A stretch of DNA of 64,000 nucleotides. Origin: Aureococcus anophagefferens (lineage: Eukaryota > Sar > Pelagophyceae > Pelagomonadales > Pelagomonadaceae). The position numbers were made by a program, and so were the translations under genes. Numbering within the stretch: the stretch's first letter is position 1; each line of letters opens with the position of its first letter. The notes under the pieces are model-generated. The model was not told the origin of the DNA. It made no database searches and worked only from the letters and a program-made list of their open reading frames with translations. Below, piece after piece: positions 57,329-64,000 of the stretch. The stretch is taken from assembly GCF_000186865.1 (NCBI RefSeq), contig NW_008705577.1, positions 21,443 through 85,442 on the forward strand, written 5' to 3'.

Positions 57329-58118
57329 GGCGCCTGTTCTGTTGCTGTGTTCGCGCGTCGCGGCGCGCCGAAACGAGTCGGCGCGGCTCGACGAGGAGGT
57401 CGCGGGTGTGGTCTGTTTTGAGCGCGCGTCGGAAGCTGCGCGGAGGACGCCGAGGACGCCGAACCCGTCGTCAGACGGCAGGGCGCTCTCCCATACGGGA
57501 GCTCGATCGCACCGGTCGCCACCGCCAGGGGGGGGGTTGCTCCGCCAGTGGCGCCCCGGCCGACCCCTCTAGCGCAGCGACGCTGTACTCGAAAGTCACG
57601 ATCTTGAGCGCGATCGAACCTTCATAGTACCGTCGATTAGGAAACCAAGGGGCATGTCCAACGCCATCGATGGTGGCGAGATCGACTGTGCCGGATTTGT
57701 CCGTAGGAGCGCGGTGGACGAACGAGGCCCGTAGGGTGGATTTTGGACCAACACCGAAACTGCGTCTCCGGCACTGACCAACCGTCCAGGGCGACGCCAG
57801 GGGTCATGGGGCGTCGCCCCGACCACAAAAAGCGACCGTTCTGCGCCTATACGCAGCGCATGGCTGGCGCGTATACGCGCGTATTCGTACGTAGGCGGTC
57901 CTTTTTCGAGCATATTTCAGTGATTTCGTCGAGTTAGAAAGAGCTTGCTTCACGCGGGCGTAGCTCGCCGGGACGTCTAGGACCATGCAAAAAAGAGTGA
58001 CTTTAGACGCCGCCGTCGCGCGACGGCGCCGACCTTGCCGGAGCAAACCCCCCCATCACATCTCCATCACCGCCGCCGCCGAGTGCCTCGCCGCAGTGCG
58101 GCTGCACTGCGCGCCGCC
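57329..58118. other. intergenic region, partly AT-richer, with a hairpin
   Basis: No supported gene in about 790 bases between the divergent starts of the RING gene and the gene at 58119. A 10-bp perfect inverted repeat GGGCGACGCC (57789-57798) and GGCGTCGCCC (57810-57819) with an 11-base loop may form a hairpin. Around 57860-57890 there is a run of CG/TA-rich palindromic sequence (GCGTATACGC). Short frames in both strands here do not look coding. Confidence 0.5.
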
Positions 58119-59264
58119 ATGTGGCGCAGCCTGCCCGGCGCGCAGGAGCGCGTCGACGAGTTGTTGGCGCTCGTCGCCGAGGACAAGCCCGCGAGCGAGC
58201 GGCCGCCGATGCACGTGCTGAAGCGGCTCATCGACGAGCGGCTCGAGGACGAGGACAAGTGGGTGCAGATCACGGCGGGCTGCGTGAGCCGCGAGCTCGG
58301 CATCCCCTGCGAGTCCTTCGAGCGGGAGATCGAGGACACGTTCGTGAGCAAGGTCCGCGCGGCCTACGCGGAGCGCGAGTCGGACCCGCCGCCGCAGCCC
58401 GAGTGGACGTACGGCGACACGATCCACGACTGGTTCGACGCGCGCGACCTGCCGGGCATCTTGGACGAGGAGCTCTTCAAGCCCGAGGGGCCGCCGCAGG
58501 TCAAGCACTGCGGCGTCCGCGCGGACGCGCCGAAGGTGAACCTGCTGAGGAAGCCCGACGCGTCGCTCGGCGGCGGCCGCGGCCGCGGCGCGGGCGGCCG
58601 GGGCGGCGCGCAGAAGCGGGACCTGTCGCCGCGCTACCAGGCGGGGCTCGCCGGCGCGCCGCCGCGGAGCGAGCCGGCGGCGATCCCCGCGCCGCGGCCG
58701 AGGAAGGAGGCCGCGAAGCGGAGGAAGATCGTCATGCTCGACGAGGCGCCGCCGAAGCAGGAGAAGCAGGTCGTCTCGTCGTCGTCCAAGGACCCGCTCA
58801 AGGCGGCGCTCGCGCCCGCGAAGCGCGCCGCGCCGGCGCCGGACCCGCTCAAAGCCGCGCTCGCCGCGCCCGCCGCGCCGGCCCCGGCGGCCCGCCGCGC
58901 CGCGCCGGCCCCGCCCCGTCCGCTGGCGCCGCCGCCGCGGCCCGCACCGCCCGCACCGCCCAAACGCGCGCCCGCGCCGCCCGCCGCGCCGCCCGCGCCG
59001 GCGCCGGCGCCCGCGCCGGCGGCCGGCGAAAAGCTCGACGCGCTCCTCGGCGACGACTGCAACCTCGCGACGGCGGACGTGCGCGCGCTCTTCCAGGCCT
59101 TCCTCGAGAAGCGGCCCAAGCCCGCGAACGCGGCGGACAAGGTCAAGATCCACGAGGAGACGAAGCCCGACGACAAGGGCGTCAACATGAAGTCGTCCAT
59201 CTTCCTCGTCCTCGACTGGGCCGCCTACACCTACAAGCGCACGCGGAAGCGGAAGCCCGCGTAA
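58119..59264 (+). CDS. unrecognised protein with Ala/Pro-rich middle
   Basis: A 381-residue protein; I chose the ATG at 58119 (MWRSLPGAQERVDELLALV). The first 110 residues are helical and look conserved (DKWVQITAGCVSRELGIPCE, WTYGDTIHDWFDARDLPGI). The middle (about 145-300) is Ala/Pro/Arg-rich and probably disordered, with a lysine-rich patch (KEAAKRRKIVML) that could be a nuclear signal. The end is again helical (NLATADVRALFQAFLEKRPK ... DWAAYTYKRTRKRKPA). No family is recognised. A nuclear role is only suggested by the basic patches. Confidence 0.6.
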   Translation: MWRSLPGAQERVDELLALVAEDKPASERPPMHVLKRLIDERLEDEDKWVQITAGCVSRELGIPCESFEREIEDTFVSKVRAAYAERESDPPPQPEWTYGDTIHDWFDARDLPGILDEELFKPEGPPQVKHCGVRADAPKVNLLRKPDASLGGGRGRGAGGRGGAQKRDLSPRYQAGLAGAPPRSEPAAIPAPRPRKEAAKRRKIVMLDEAPPKQEKQVVSSSSKDPLKAALAPAKRAAPAPDPLKAALAAPAAPAPAARRAAPAPPRPLAPPPRPAPPAPPKRAPAPPAAPPAPAPAPAPAAGEKLDALLGDDCNLATADVRALFQAFLEKRPKPANAADKVKIHEETKPDDKGVNMKSSIFLVLDWAAYTYKRTRKRKPA

Positions 59265-59266
59265 CA

Positions 59267-59669
59267 TTAGTCGTGGACCCACCTCAGGGATGCGCGCGGG
59301 CGAGCCGCGCCGCCGCGCGCGTAGCCGAAGAACCAGGGGTACCGTCGGCGCGAGGACGACGAAGAAGAAGAGGCCGGCGGCGACGCCGTACGCGAGCCAC
59401 GCGGCGAGGGCTCGTCGTACACGGACGTCGAAGCTGTGCCCCCGGGAGAGCGCGTAGACGAGCAGCGCGACCGCGATGAACGTCTTCCGATCGCAGACGT
59501 AGCACGCGCCGCCGTCGAGAAACGACGCGCAGTCGCACCACGGGCAGTGGGGCGCGGCCGGGTCGTGGATGTTGCAATCGCGCCAGCCTCTGTTCCAGTC
59601 GAACGCAAAGACGCAGCCGCACTGGAACATGGTGCCGCAGAAGGGGTTGTGGACCAGGTAGTCGAACAC
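59267..59669 (-). CDS. small Cys-rich single-pass membrane protein with a frame break
   Basis: The frame from 59669 (MFDYLVHNPFCGTMFQCGCV) is Cys-rich, then has a membrane helix (KTFIAVALLVYALS) and a second one (AYGVAAGLFFFVVLAPTVP). At about 59339 a CCCC run makes the frame change; removing one C continues as WFFGYARGGAARPRASLRWVHD and gives 133 residues. Both sides look coherent, so this is probably a sequencing error. The gene ends three bases from the convergent gene at 59264. The CxxC pairs could bind metal; no family is recognised. Confidence 0.5.
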
Positions 59670-59976
59670 CTGAGTGAATTAGGCTGCCCATGACTTCCTT
59701 GAGACGCGCTGAAACACGCACCCAGATGATCGAAAACGCGCCGACGAACTGCCAGAAGGACTTTGCGGTACTCTCCTTGACTCGTAGGAGGGGCGTCCTG
59801 GGGACGGCGCGGCTCGAAGACGAGCTGCTCGTGAGCTCCATGTCGCGCTCTCCCAGTTCAACATGCACGAAGCAAACATCACGATCCGATGAGATCCGGC
59901 AGTTCACGGGCTGCCTCGCCCAGCAAACGCTCTCCGGTGTGTTCCGCGAACACCAAACACACGCTCTCCTGACACC
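59670..59976. other. divergent 5' region
   Basis: About 307 bases between the starts of the small membrane protein (minus) and the stathmin-like gene (plus). Moderately AT-richer. No coding frame or recognised element is supported. Confidence 0.45.
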
Positions 59977-61179
59977 ATGGCCGCCATCGCCCCGCCCCTG
60001 CTCATCGACCTCACGTCGGAGCCCGCCGTCGACCCCAGCGCCTTCCTCGCCAAGCTCACGCCGACGAAGTCGTCCATCAAGAAGACCTGGGACGAGCGCG
60101 TCGCCGCCGCCGAGGAGGCGCGCAAGTACTTCCTCGCCGGCCGCACGATCCGCGCCGCCTGCCTCTCGAAGCGCAAGCGCGCCGTCCCGGAGACGCCGAG
60201 CGCCGAGCTCCTGAAGAAGATCGTCGAGAAGCTCCGCGAGGCGGAGATCCGCCGCGACATCGAGCAGGAGGCCGTCAAGTTCAAGGCCGCCGCGTGCCGC
60301 CGCGCGTCGCCGTTGAAGTTCAAGCAGGCCCAGCACGCCGCCCGGGCCATCAAGCTCCGCGTCAAGCTCGTCGAGGCGACGCAGCGCCGCAACGAGCACC
60401 TCGAGGCCGTGCGTTCGAAGGCGACGCGGTCGCCGCCGCGGTCGCCCGAGAAGCGCGAGCGCGCCGCCCAGACCTTCGACCTCGGCGACGTCTGCAAGAA
60501 GCTCGCCGACGCCGGCGACCGCCGCGACGCCATCCTCGCCGCCAAGGTCGAGAAGGCGAAGAAGCTCGCGGAGAAGCGCCGCGCCGCCGACGGGCAGGCG
60601 GCGCCGTCGACGGTCGACGCGCTCGCGTCCAAGCTCGGCGCCGCGGAGCAGCGCCGCGGCGCGATCCTCGCCGGCAAGGTGGAGAAGGCCAAGGCCCTCG
60701 GCTCGCCGGCCAAGCCCTGCGCGCCGCCGCCCCCTCCGACGGACAAGGAGGCGAAGCGCGCCGCGGCCGCCGAGCGCCGCGCCGCGTACCTCCGCCGCGT
60801 CGCGGCCAAGGCCAAGGCCAAGGACGTCGTCGCGCCCGAGGAGGACGTCGCGGCGCTCCGGGCGACGCTCGCGGCGAAGCTCGCCGGCGCCGCGGCGCGC
60901 GCGGGCTCCGCGGCGTCGCGCCGCTCGAAGCGCGGCGCCGCGCTCGGCACGGACGCGGTCCTCGCGGCCGCCGTGCGCGCCCTGCGCGTCACGGCCAAGG
61001 CCGCCGAGCTCGCCAAGGCCCTCGACGCGAAGCACGGCGCCGCGGCCGCGCGCCGCGCCGCGGCCGCGCGCGCGGCCGAGGCCAAGGCGGCGGCCCGCGG
61101 CCGCGCGCGCGAGGCCGCCCGCTTCCGCAAGACCCAGTCCCTCTACGTCATCGTCGACAAGCCCGCCGCTGAGGTCTGA
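59977..61179 (+). CDS. Lys/Ala-rich helical protein with stathmin-like repeats
   Basis: A 400-residue protein starting MAAIAPPLLIDLTSEP. From about residue 40 it is one long helical region. Several segments share the pattern KL..AE.RR.AIL..KVEKAK (for example LASKLGAAEQRRGAILAGKV and LADAGDRRDAILAAKVEKAK). Stathmin-family proteins bind tubulin with such helical repeats, so microtubule regulation is a reasonable guess. The high Ala/Lys/Arg content makes coincidental resemblance possible. There is no membrane segment or signal peptide. Confidence 0.6.
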   Translation: MAAIAPPLLIDLTSEPAVDPSAFLAKLTPTKSSIKKTWDERVAAAEEARKYFLAGRTIRAACLSKRKRAVPETPSAELLKKIVEKLREAEIRRDIEQEAVKFKAAACRRASPLKFKQAQHAARAIKLRVKLVEATQRRNEHLEAVRSKATRSPPRSPEKRERAAQTFDLGDVCKKLADAGDRRDAILAAKVEKAKKLAEKRRAADGQAAPSTVDALASKLGAAEQRRGAILAGKVEKAKALGSPAKPCAPPPPPTDKEAKRAAAAERRAAYLRRVAAKAKAKDVVAPEEDVAALRATLAAKLAGAAARAGSAASRRSKRGAALGTDAVLAAAVRALRVTAKAAELAKALDAKHGAAAARRAAAARAAEAKAAARGRAREAARFRKTQSLYVIVDKPAAEV

Positions 61180-61613
61180 GTGCTCCTCCCCGCGGTCGAG
61201 CGCGCGCCTCCCCCCGGCGCGACTCCCGCTGACGACTCTCTAAGAGGTCCTTTCTGCGTACAATTGCCCCTCTCAGCGCGCCGGCTCCACGAGCTCGGGA
61301 ACACGACCAAGGCCAAGGCGAAGTCGATCCGGGTCGTCCAGTTGCTGGGCGTCGGCGCGGACGTCATCATCGCGGCGCCGAATAAGAACGGCACCAGGGC
61401 CTCCGCCGTCACGCCGGTCCGCCGCCGGGCCGTGAGCATCGTGACCGTGACGCCGACGACCGCGGCCGCGACGTAGTTGAGCAGCTTGAGGCGCTTGGCC
61501 GCGGGGATCGCGGTGACGAAGTCATCGGCGTCGAGGAGCAACTGGCCGACGGCCATCGTCTTGGCCTTTGTGACGAAGCCCGCGGCGAAGCCGGCTGGGC
61601 ACCAATGGCTCAT
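61143..61613 (-). CDS. possible two-helix membrane protein, overlapping the neighbouring 3' end
   Basis: The frame from 61613 (MSHWCPAGFAAGFVTKAKTM) has two hydrophobic segments (NYVAAAVVGVTVTMLTA and ALVPFLFGAAMMTSA). Its last 12 codons overlap the end of the stathmin-like gene on the other strand. The last part is low-complexity, so the real gene may end earlier or be spliced. A frame upstream (61866-61614) could be an additional exon, but no splice site was established. Confidence 0.4.
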   Translation of the reverse strand: MSHWCPAGFAAGFVTKAKTMAVGQLLLDADDFVTAIPAAKRLKLLNYVAAAVVGVTVTMLTARRRTGVTAEALVPFLFGAAMMTSAPTPSNWTTRIDFALALVVFPSSWSRRAERGNCTQKGPLRESSAGVAPGGGARSTAGRSTQTSAAGLSTMT

Positions 61614-62068
61614 GTCTTTGCCCCTGCGGCGCCCGGAGCTGCGGGGCCCTGCTCGACCTCAAGCTCTCGGCCTCCATGCTGGGCCGCAGGGTCTGCGACG
61701 TGCCGTCCTCCTTCTCCGCGCCGTCGCTCAGCGGCTTCGTCGTGGCGCTCCAGGCTTGCCAGTGTCGCGTCGTCACGTGCGGTCGCCGCGGCCGCGGCGG
61801 CTGGTGGCCGGGCGACGCAGGAGTCTTCCGCGGAGCTCGCGGCACGCCGGCCGCGGCCGCGGACATCGACTAAACGCGCGCTGCGCGCATTAACTACGCC
61901 TAGCGGAGCGCTCCACGCCGCGGAACCGGCGCGGCGCGTTCGAGGGCCCTGGGCATCCGCTCGCCGGGGGTAGGAATTCCTAGTCGAGGGGGGCGCGCCG
62001 ACCGCAATCGCTAGCGCTCGCTCACGCCGCCCGCCTCGTCGTCGTCCACCGCAAAAAACACAGCAACC
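61614..62068. other. intergenic/leader region upstream of ribosomal protein P0
   Basis: About 455 bases. Minus-strand frames are open but low-complexity. The sequence just before the P0 start (CACAGCAACCATGG) is a good eukaryotic initiation context. Nothing else supported. Confidence 0.45.
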
Positions 62069-62914
62069 ATGGGCCTCTCGCGCGAGCGCAAGCAGGAGTA
62101 CTTCGAGAAGATGGAGGGCCTCCTCGACGACTACTCGAAGATCTTCATCGTCCACTGCGACAACGTCGGGTCGAAGCAGTTCCAGCAGATCCGCATCGCG
62201 CTGCGCGGCAAGGCCGTGGTGCTCATGGGGAAGAACACGATGATGCGCAAGGTGCTCAACGCCTACCTCGCCAAGAACCCGGGCCACCCCTACGAGATGC
62301 TCCTGCCCAAGGTCCTCGGCAACGTCGGCTTTGTGTTCACGAACGAGGACCTCGCGGACGTCCGCGAGCTCATCGAGGCGAACCGCGTGCCCGCGCCGGC
62401 GCGCGTCGGCGCGACGGCGCCCATCGACGTCATCGTGCCCCCGGGCCCGACGGACTGCGACCCCGGCCAGACGAACTTCTTCCAGACGCTCCAGATCGCG
62501 ACGAAGATCGTCAAGGGCCGCATCGAGATCACGAACCCCGTGAACCTCCTCAGGAAGGGCGACCGCGTGGGCAACTCCGAGGCCGTGCTCCTCCAGAAGC
62601 TCCACATCAACCCCTTCGACTACGGCCTGGTCATCACGGACGTCTACGACAACGGGTCGATGTTCGACGTCAAGGTCCTCGACCTCACGGACGCGGACCT
62701 CTCCTGCAAGTTCGGCGAAGCGCTCAACGCCATGTCGTCGCTCTGCCTCGAGGTCAACTACCCGACGCTCGCCTCCGTGCCCCACTGCGTCGCGAACGCG
62801 TTCAAGTGCCTCGTCGCGATCGCCGTCGAGACCGAGTACACGTTCGAGAAGGCCCAGCCCTTCAAGGACTACCTCGAGAAGAACCCGCCGGCGCCCAAGG
62901 AGGCCGAGGCCTGA
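62069..62914 (+). CDS. RPLP0: 60S acidic ribosomal protein P0 (uL10), C-terminal tail absent
   Basis: A 281-residue protein matching eukaryotic P0 throughout: [20 protein letters not shown], the rRNA-binding block [16 protein letters not shown], then [11 protein letters not shown] and [18 protein letters not shown], and the P1/P2-binding end [27 protein letters not shown]0 anchors the P-stalk of the large subunit and recruits translation GTPases. The usual Ala-rich hinge and the final acidic peptide (SDDDMGFGLFD type) are missing: the chain ends [17 protein letters not shown]. No exon encoding such a tail is visible in the next 250 bases. Confidence 0.93.
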   Translation: MGLSRERKQEYFEKMEGLLDDYSKIFIVHCDNVGSKQFQQIRIALRGKAVVLMGKNTMMRKVLNAYLAKNPGHPYEMLLPKVLGNVGFVFTNEDLADVRELIEANRVPAPARVGATAPIDVIVPPGPTDCDPGQTNFFQTLQIATKIVKGRIEITNPVNLLRKGDRVGNSEAVLLQKLHINPFDYGLVITDVYDNGSMFDVKVLDLTDADLSCKFGEALNAMSSLCLEVNYPTLASVPHCVANAFKCLVAIAVETEYTFEKAQPFKDYLEKNPPAPKEAEA

Positions 62915-63165
62915 GGTCCTTCCCGAGGCGCGAGCCCCCGGCGCCTGCCGACCGGGGCCGCCGCCCGAACCGGGGACCGCGCGCGCGCGCCTAACGGACG
63001 GGCGCGCCCGAGCTTCTCGAGAACGGGCGTGTGGCACTTCGTGCGCGCGCGAGATTCTACTGCCGCACGTCCTCACAAGCAATTTCTTAACACACATGAG
63101 TTCGTGGTCCGCGCGGCGGCGTCCGAAGAGACGCGACTGGGGCCGCGCCGCTCGCGACCTCCTCT

Positions 63166-63969
63166 CTAGTAGATCGTGCCCGTGCGGTCCCTGAAGCCCG
63201 CGGACAGGCGGTACTGGCAGCTGACGCGGCCGCGGTAGCACCAGGGCGGCAGGCCCGGCGGCGCCGTGTTGGCCCGCGTGCCCATGTTGCCGTGCGCGAC
63301 TTGCGTCGCCGGGTCGCCGAAGAAGAGCACGCAGTCGCCCGACGCGAGGACGATCTCGCGGCACGTCGGGCACGGCACGGAATGCCAGTCCTTCCATTTC
63401 TTGCCCGCGGTGCCGTTGCCGCCGCCCGTCCAGCACCGCTTGCAGTCCGGCGCGTGGTCGACGACGAAGGACGACGAGTCGCCGAGCGACATGAGCGCGA
63501 CCCAGCGCGTGCCCGGCTTGTCGACGTGGACGTGCATTTTGTCTCCGCGCGCCGCCGCCGTCTTCCCCGCGCGGAACCGTAGTATCTGCGCCTCGCCCGT
63601 GATGAGCTCGCCCGCCCGCTCGCCGCGGCGCAGCGAGAGCGTCGGCCGCCCCGGCGCCGCGGCGGCGTTGACGGCGGCCATCGTCGCGTCCAGAATCGGC
63701 TGGAGCAGCTCGAAGGTCTGGTCGTCGGCGAACATCCTAAGAGGATAGAGCTTCGTGTAGTTGTCCTGGCAGTTGTTGCCCTGGGCCGCCGCGCACTTGG
63801 CCATGGTGCCCGCGCCGCTCGGCGGGTGCAGCACGTCCAGGCCGAAGCACTTCTCCAGGTTCGCCGCGAGCGTCGCGCCGCGGGCCCCGTCGAAGTTGCG
63901 CAGCACGTAGACGGCCTCGCGCCGCGGGCCGAGCTCGACGGTCTCGACGCGGCCCGCGAAGGGCGGCAT
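63166..63969 (-). CDS. 2OG-Fe(II) oxygenase (AlkB/P4H-like), possibly truncated at the window edge
   Basis: The frame from an ATG at 63969 (MPPFAGRVETVELGP) gives 267 residues. The Fe(II) ligands are HxD in MHVHVDKPGTRWVALMSLG and a distal His in VAHGNMGTR; RVSCQYRLS supplies the 2-oxoglutarate-binding Arg. The spacing and the ASGDCVLFFGD strand are typical of the AlkB-like subgroup. A Cys-rich insert (CKRCWTGGG ... CPTCREI) may bind zinc. The frame stays open upstream of the ATG to the window edge (SAAYERFS), so the true start may lie outside. The substrate (protein or nucleic acid) is unknown. Confidence 0.75.
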   Translation of the reverse strand: MPPFAGRVETVELGPRREAVYVLRNFDGARGATLAANLEKCFGLDVLHPPSGAGTMAKCAAAQGNNCQDNYTKLYPLRMFADDQTFELLQPILDATMAAVNAAAAPGRPTLSLRRGERAGELITGEAQILRFRAGKTAAARGDKMHVHVDKPGTRWVALMSLGDSSSFVVDHAPDCKRCWTGGGNGTAGKKWKDWHSVPCPTCREIVLASGDCVLFFGDPATQVAHGNMGTRANTAPPGLPPWCYRGRVSCQYRLSAGFRDRTGTIY

Positions 63970-64000
63970 GGAGAACCGCTCGTAGGCGGCGGACCGAGCG

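Noticed and set aside
62915..63165. Missing P0 tail encoded in a following exon
   Set aside because: I read the three plus frames; none gives a GFGLFD-like end. Only an out-of-window or distant exon could.
1..64000. tRNA, rRNA, CRISPR arrays or bacterial operons
   Set aside because: No cloverleaf-like, ribosomal or spaced direct-repeat pattern was found in the spacers, and the gene content is eukaryotic.

Overview
The window is nuclear DNA of a photosynthetic eukaryote, most probably a pelagophyte heterokont alga close to Aureococcus anophagefferens (inference). The base composition is very GC-rich and genes are densely packed on both strands with short spacers. There are several heterokont hallmarks: a thylakoid-lumen cyclophilin and a small protein that both carry signal-peptide-like plastid targeting leaders, an SPX-EXS phosphate exporter, and exostosin-type glycosyltransferases. 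Short MITE-like introns ('introners', known from Aureococcus and Micromonas) interrupt four genes. One 50-base N gap and three single-base frame breaks suggest a draft assembly. In this GC-rich DNA the strands opposite real genes are almost stop-free, so many long antisense frames were discarded.

Layout. 0-5.6 kb: zinc-finger protein, F-box/histone-like fusion, low-complexity stretch, EF-hand protein. 5.7-14.5 kb: a 2.4-kilo-residue spliced coiled-coil protein and an unknown basic protein. 14.7-20.8 kb: choline-transporter-like protein, a HACD dehydratase fused to a Rossmann domain, a small protein, and an Aha1_N-LRR protein. 20.8-29 kb: exostosin, a PPPDE/UBL/PUB/STI1/UIM ubiquitin-system protein, a TPR protein, and a CYP38-type cyclophilin. 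29-38.2 kb: one very long gene joining an RPGRIP1-like coiled-coil/C2 region to a long EF-hand array (N gap inside). 38.4-47 kb: prolyl 4-hydroxylase, SPX-EXS exporter, CRAL-TRIO protein, DOT1-like methyltransferase, histidine phosphatase, F-box protein. 47-54.7 kb: trimodular glycosyltransferase, SAPS-like PP6 subunit, two small proteins. 54.7-64 kb: alpha/beta hydrolase, RING protein, several unknown proteins, ribosomal protein P0 (tail missing), and a 2OG-Fe(II) oxygenase at the window edge.

The most interesting items are: (1) a 393-residue protein with an F-box followed by recognisable, highly diverged histone H3 and H4 folds in one chain, in a locally AT-richer block; (2) a set of introner insertions with 8-bp target duplications, whose pre-insertion frame is restored exactly by GC-AG splicing that uses the target duplication as donor; (3) several unusual domain fusions (PPPDE+UBL+PUB+STI1+UIM; HACD+Rossmann; Aha1_N+LRR; RPGRIP1-like+EF-hand array; two DUF3431-like modules+GT8-like); (4) a ribosomal P0 without the near-universal acidic C-terminal peptide. 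No operon-like pathway cluster is visible; neighbouring genes look functionally independent, as expected for a compact algal nuclear genome.
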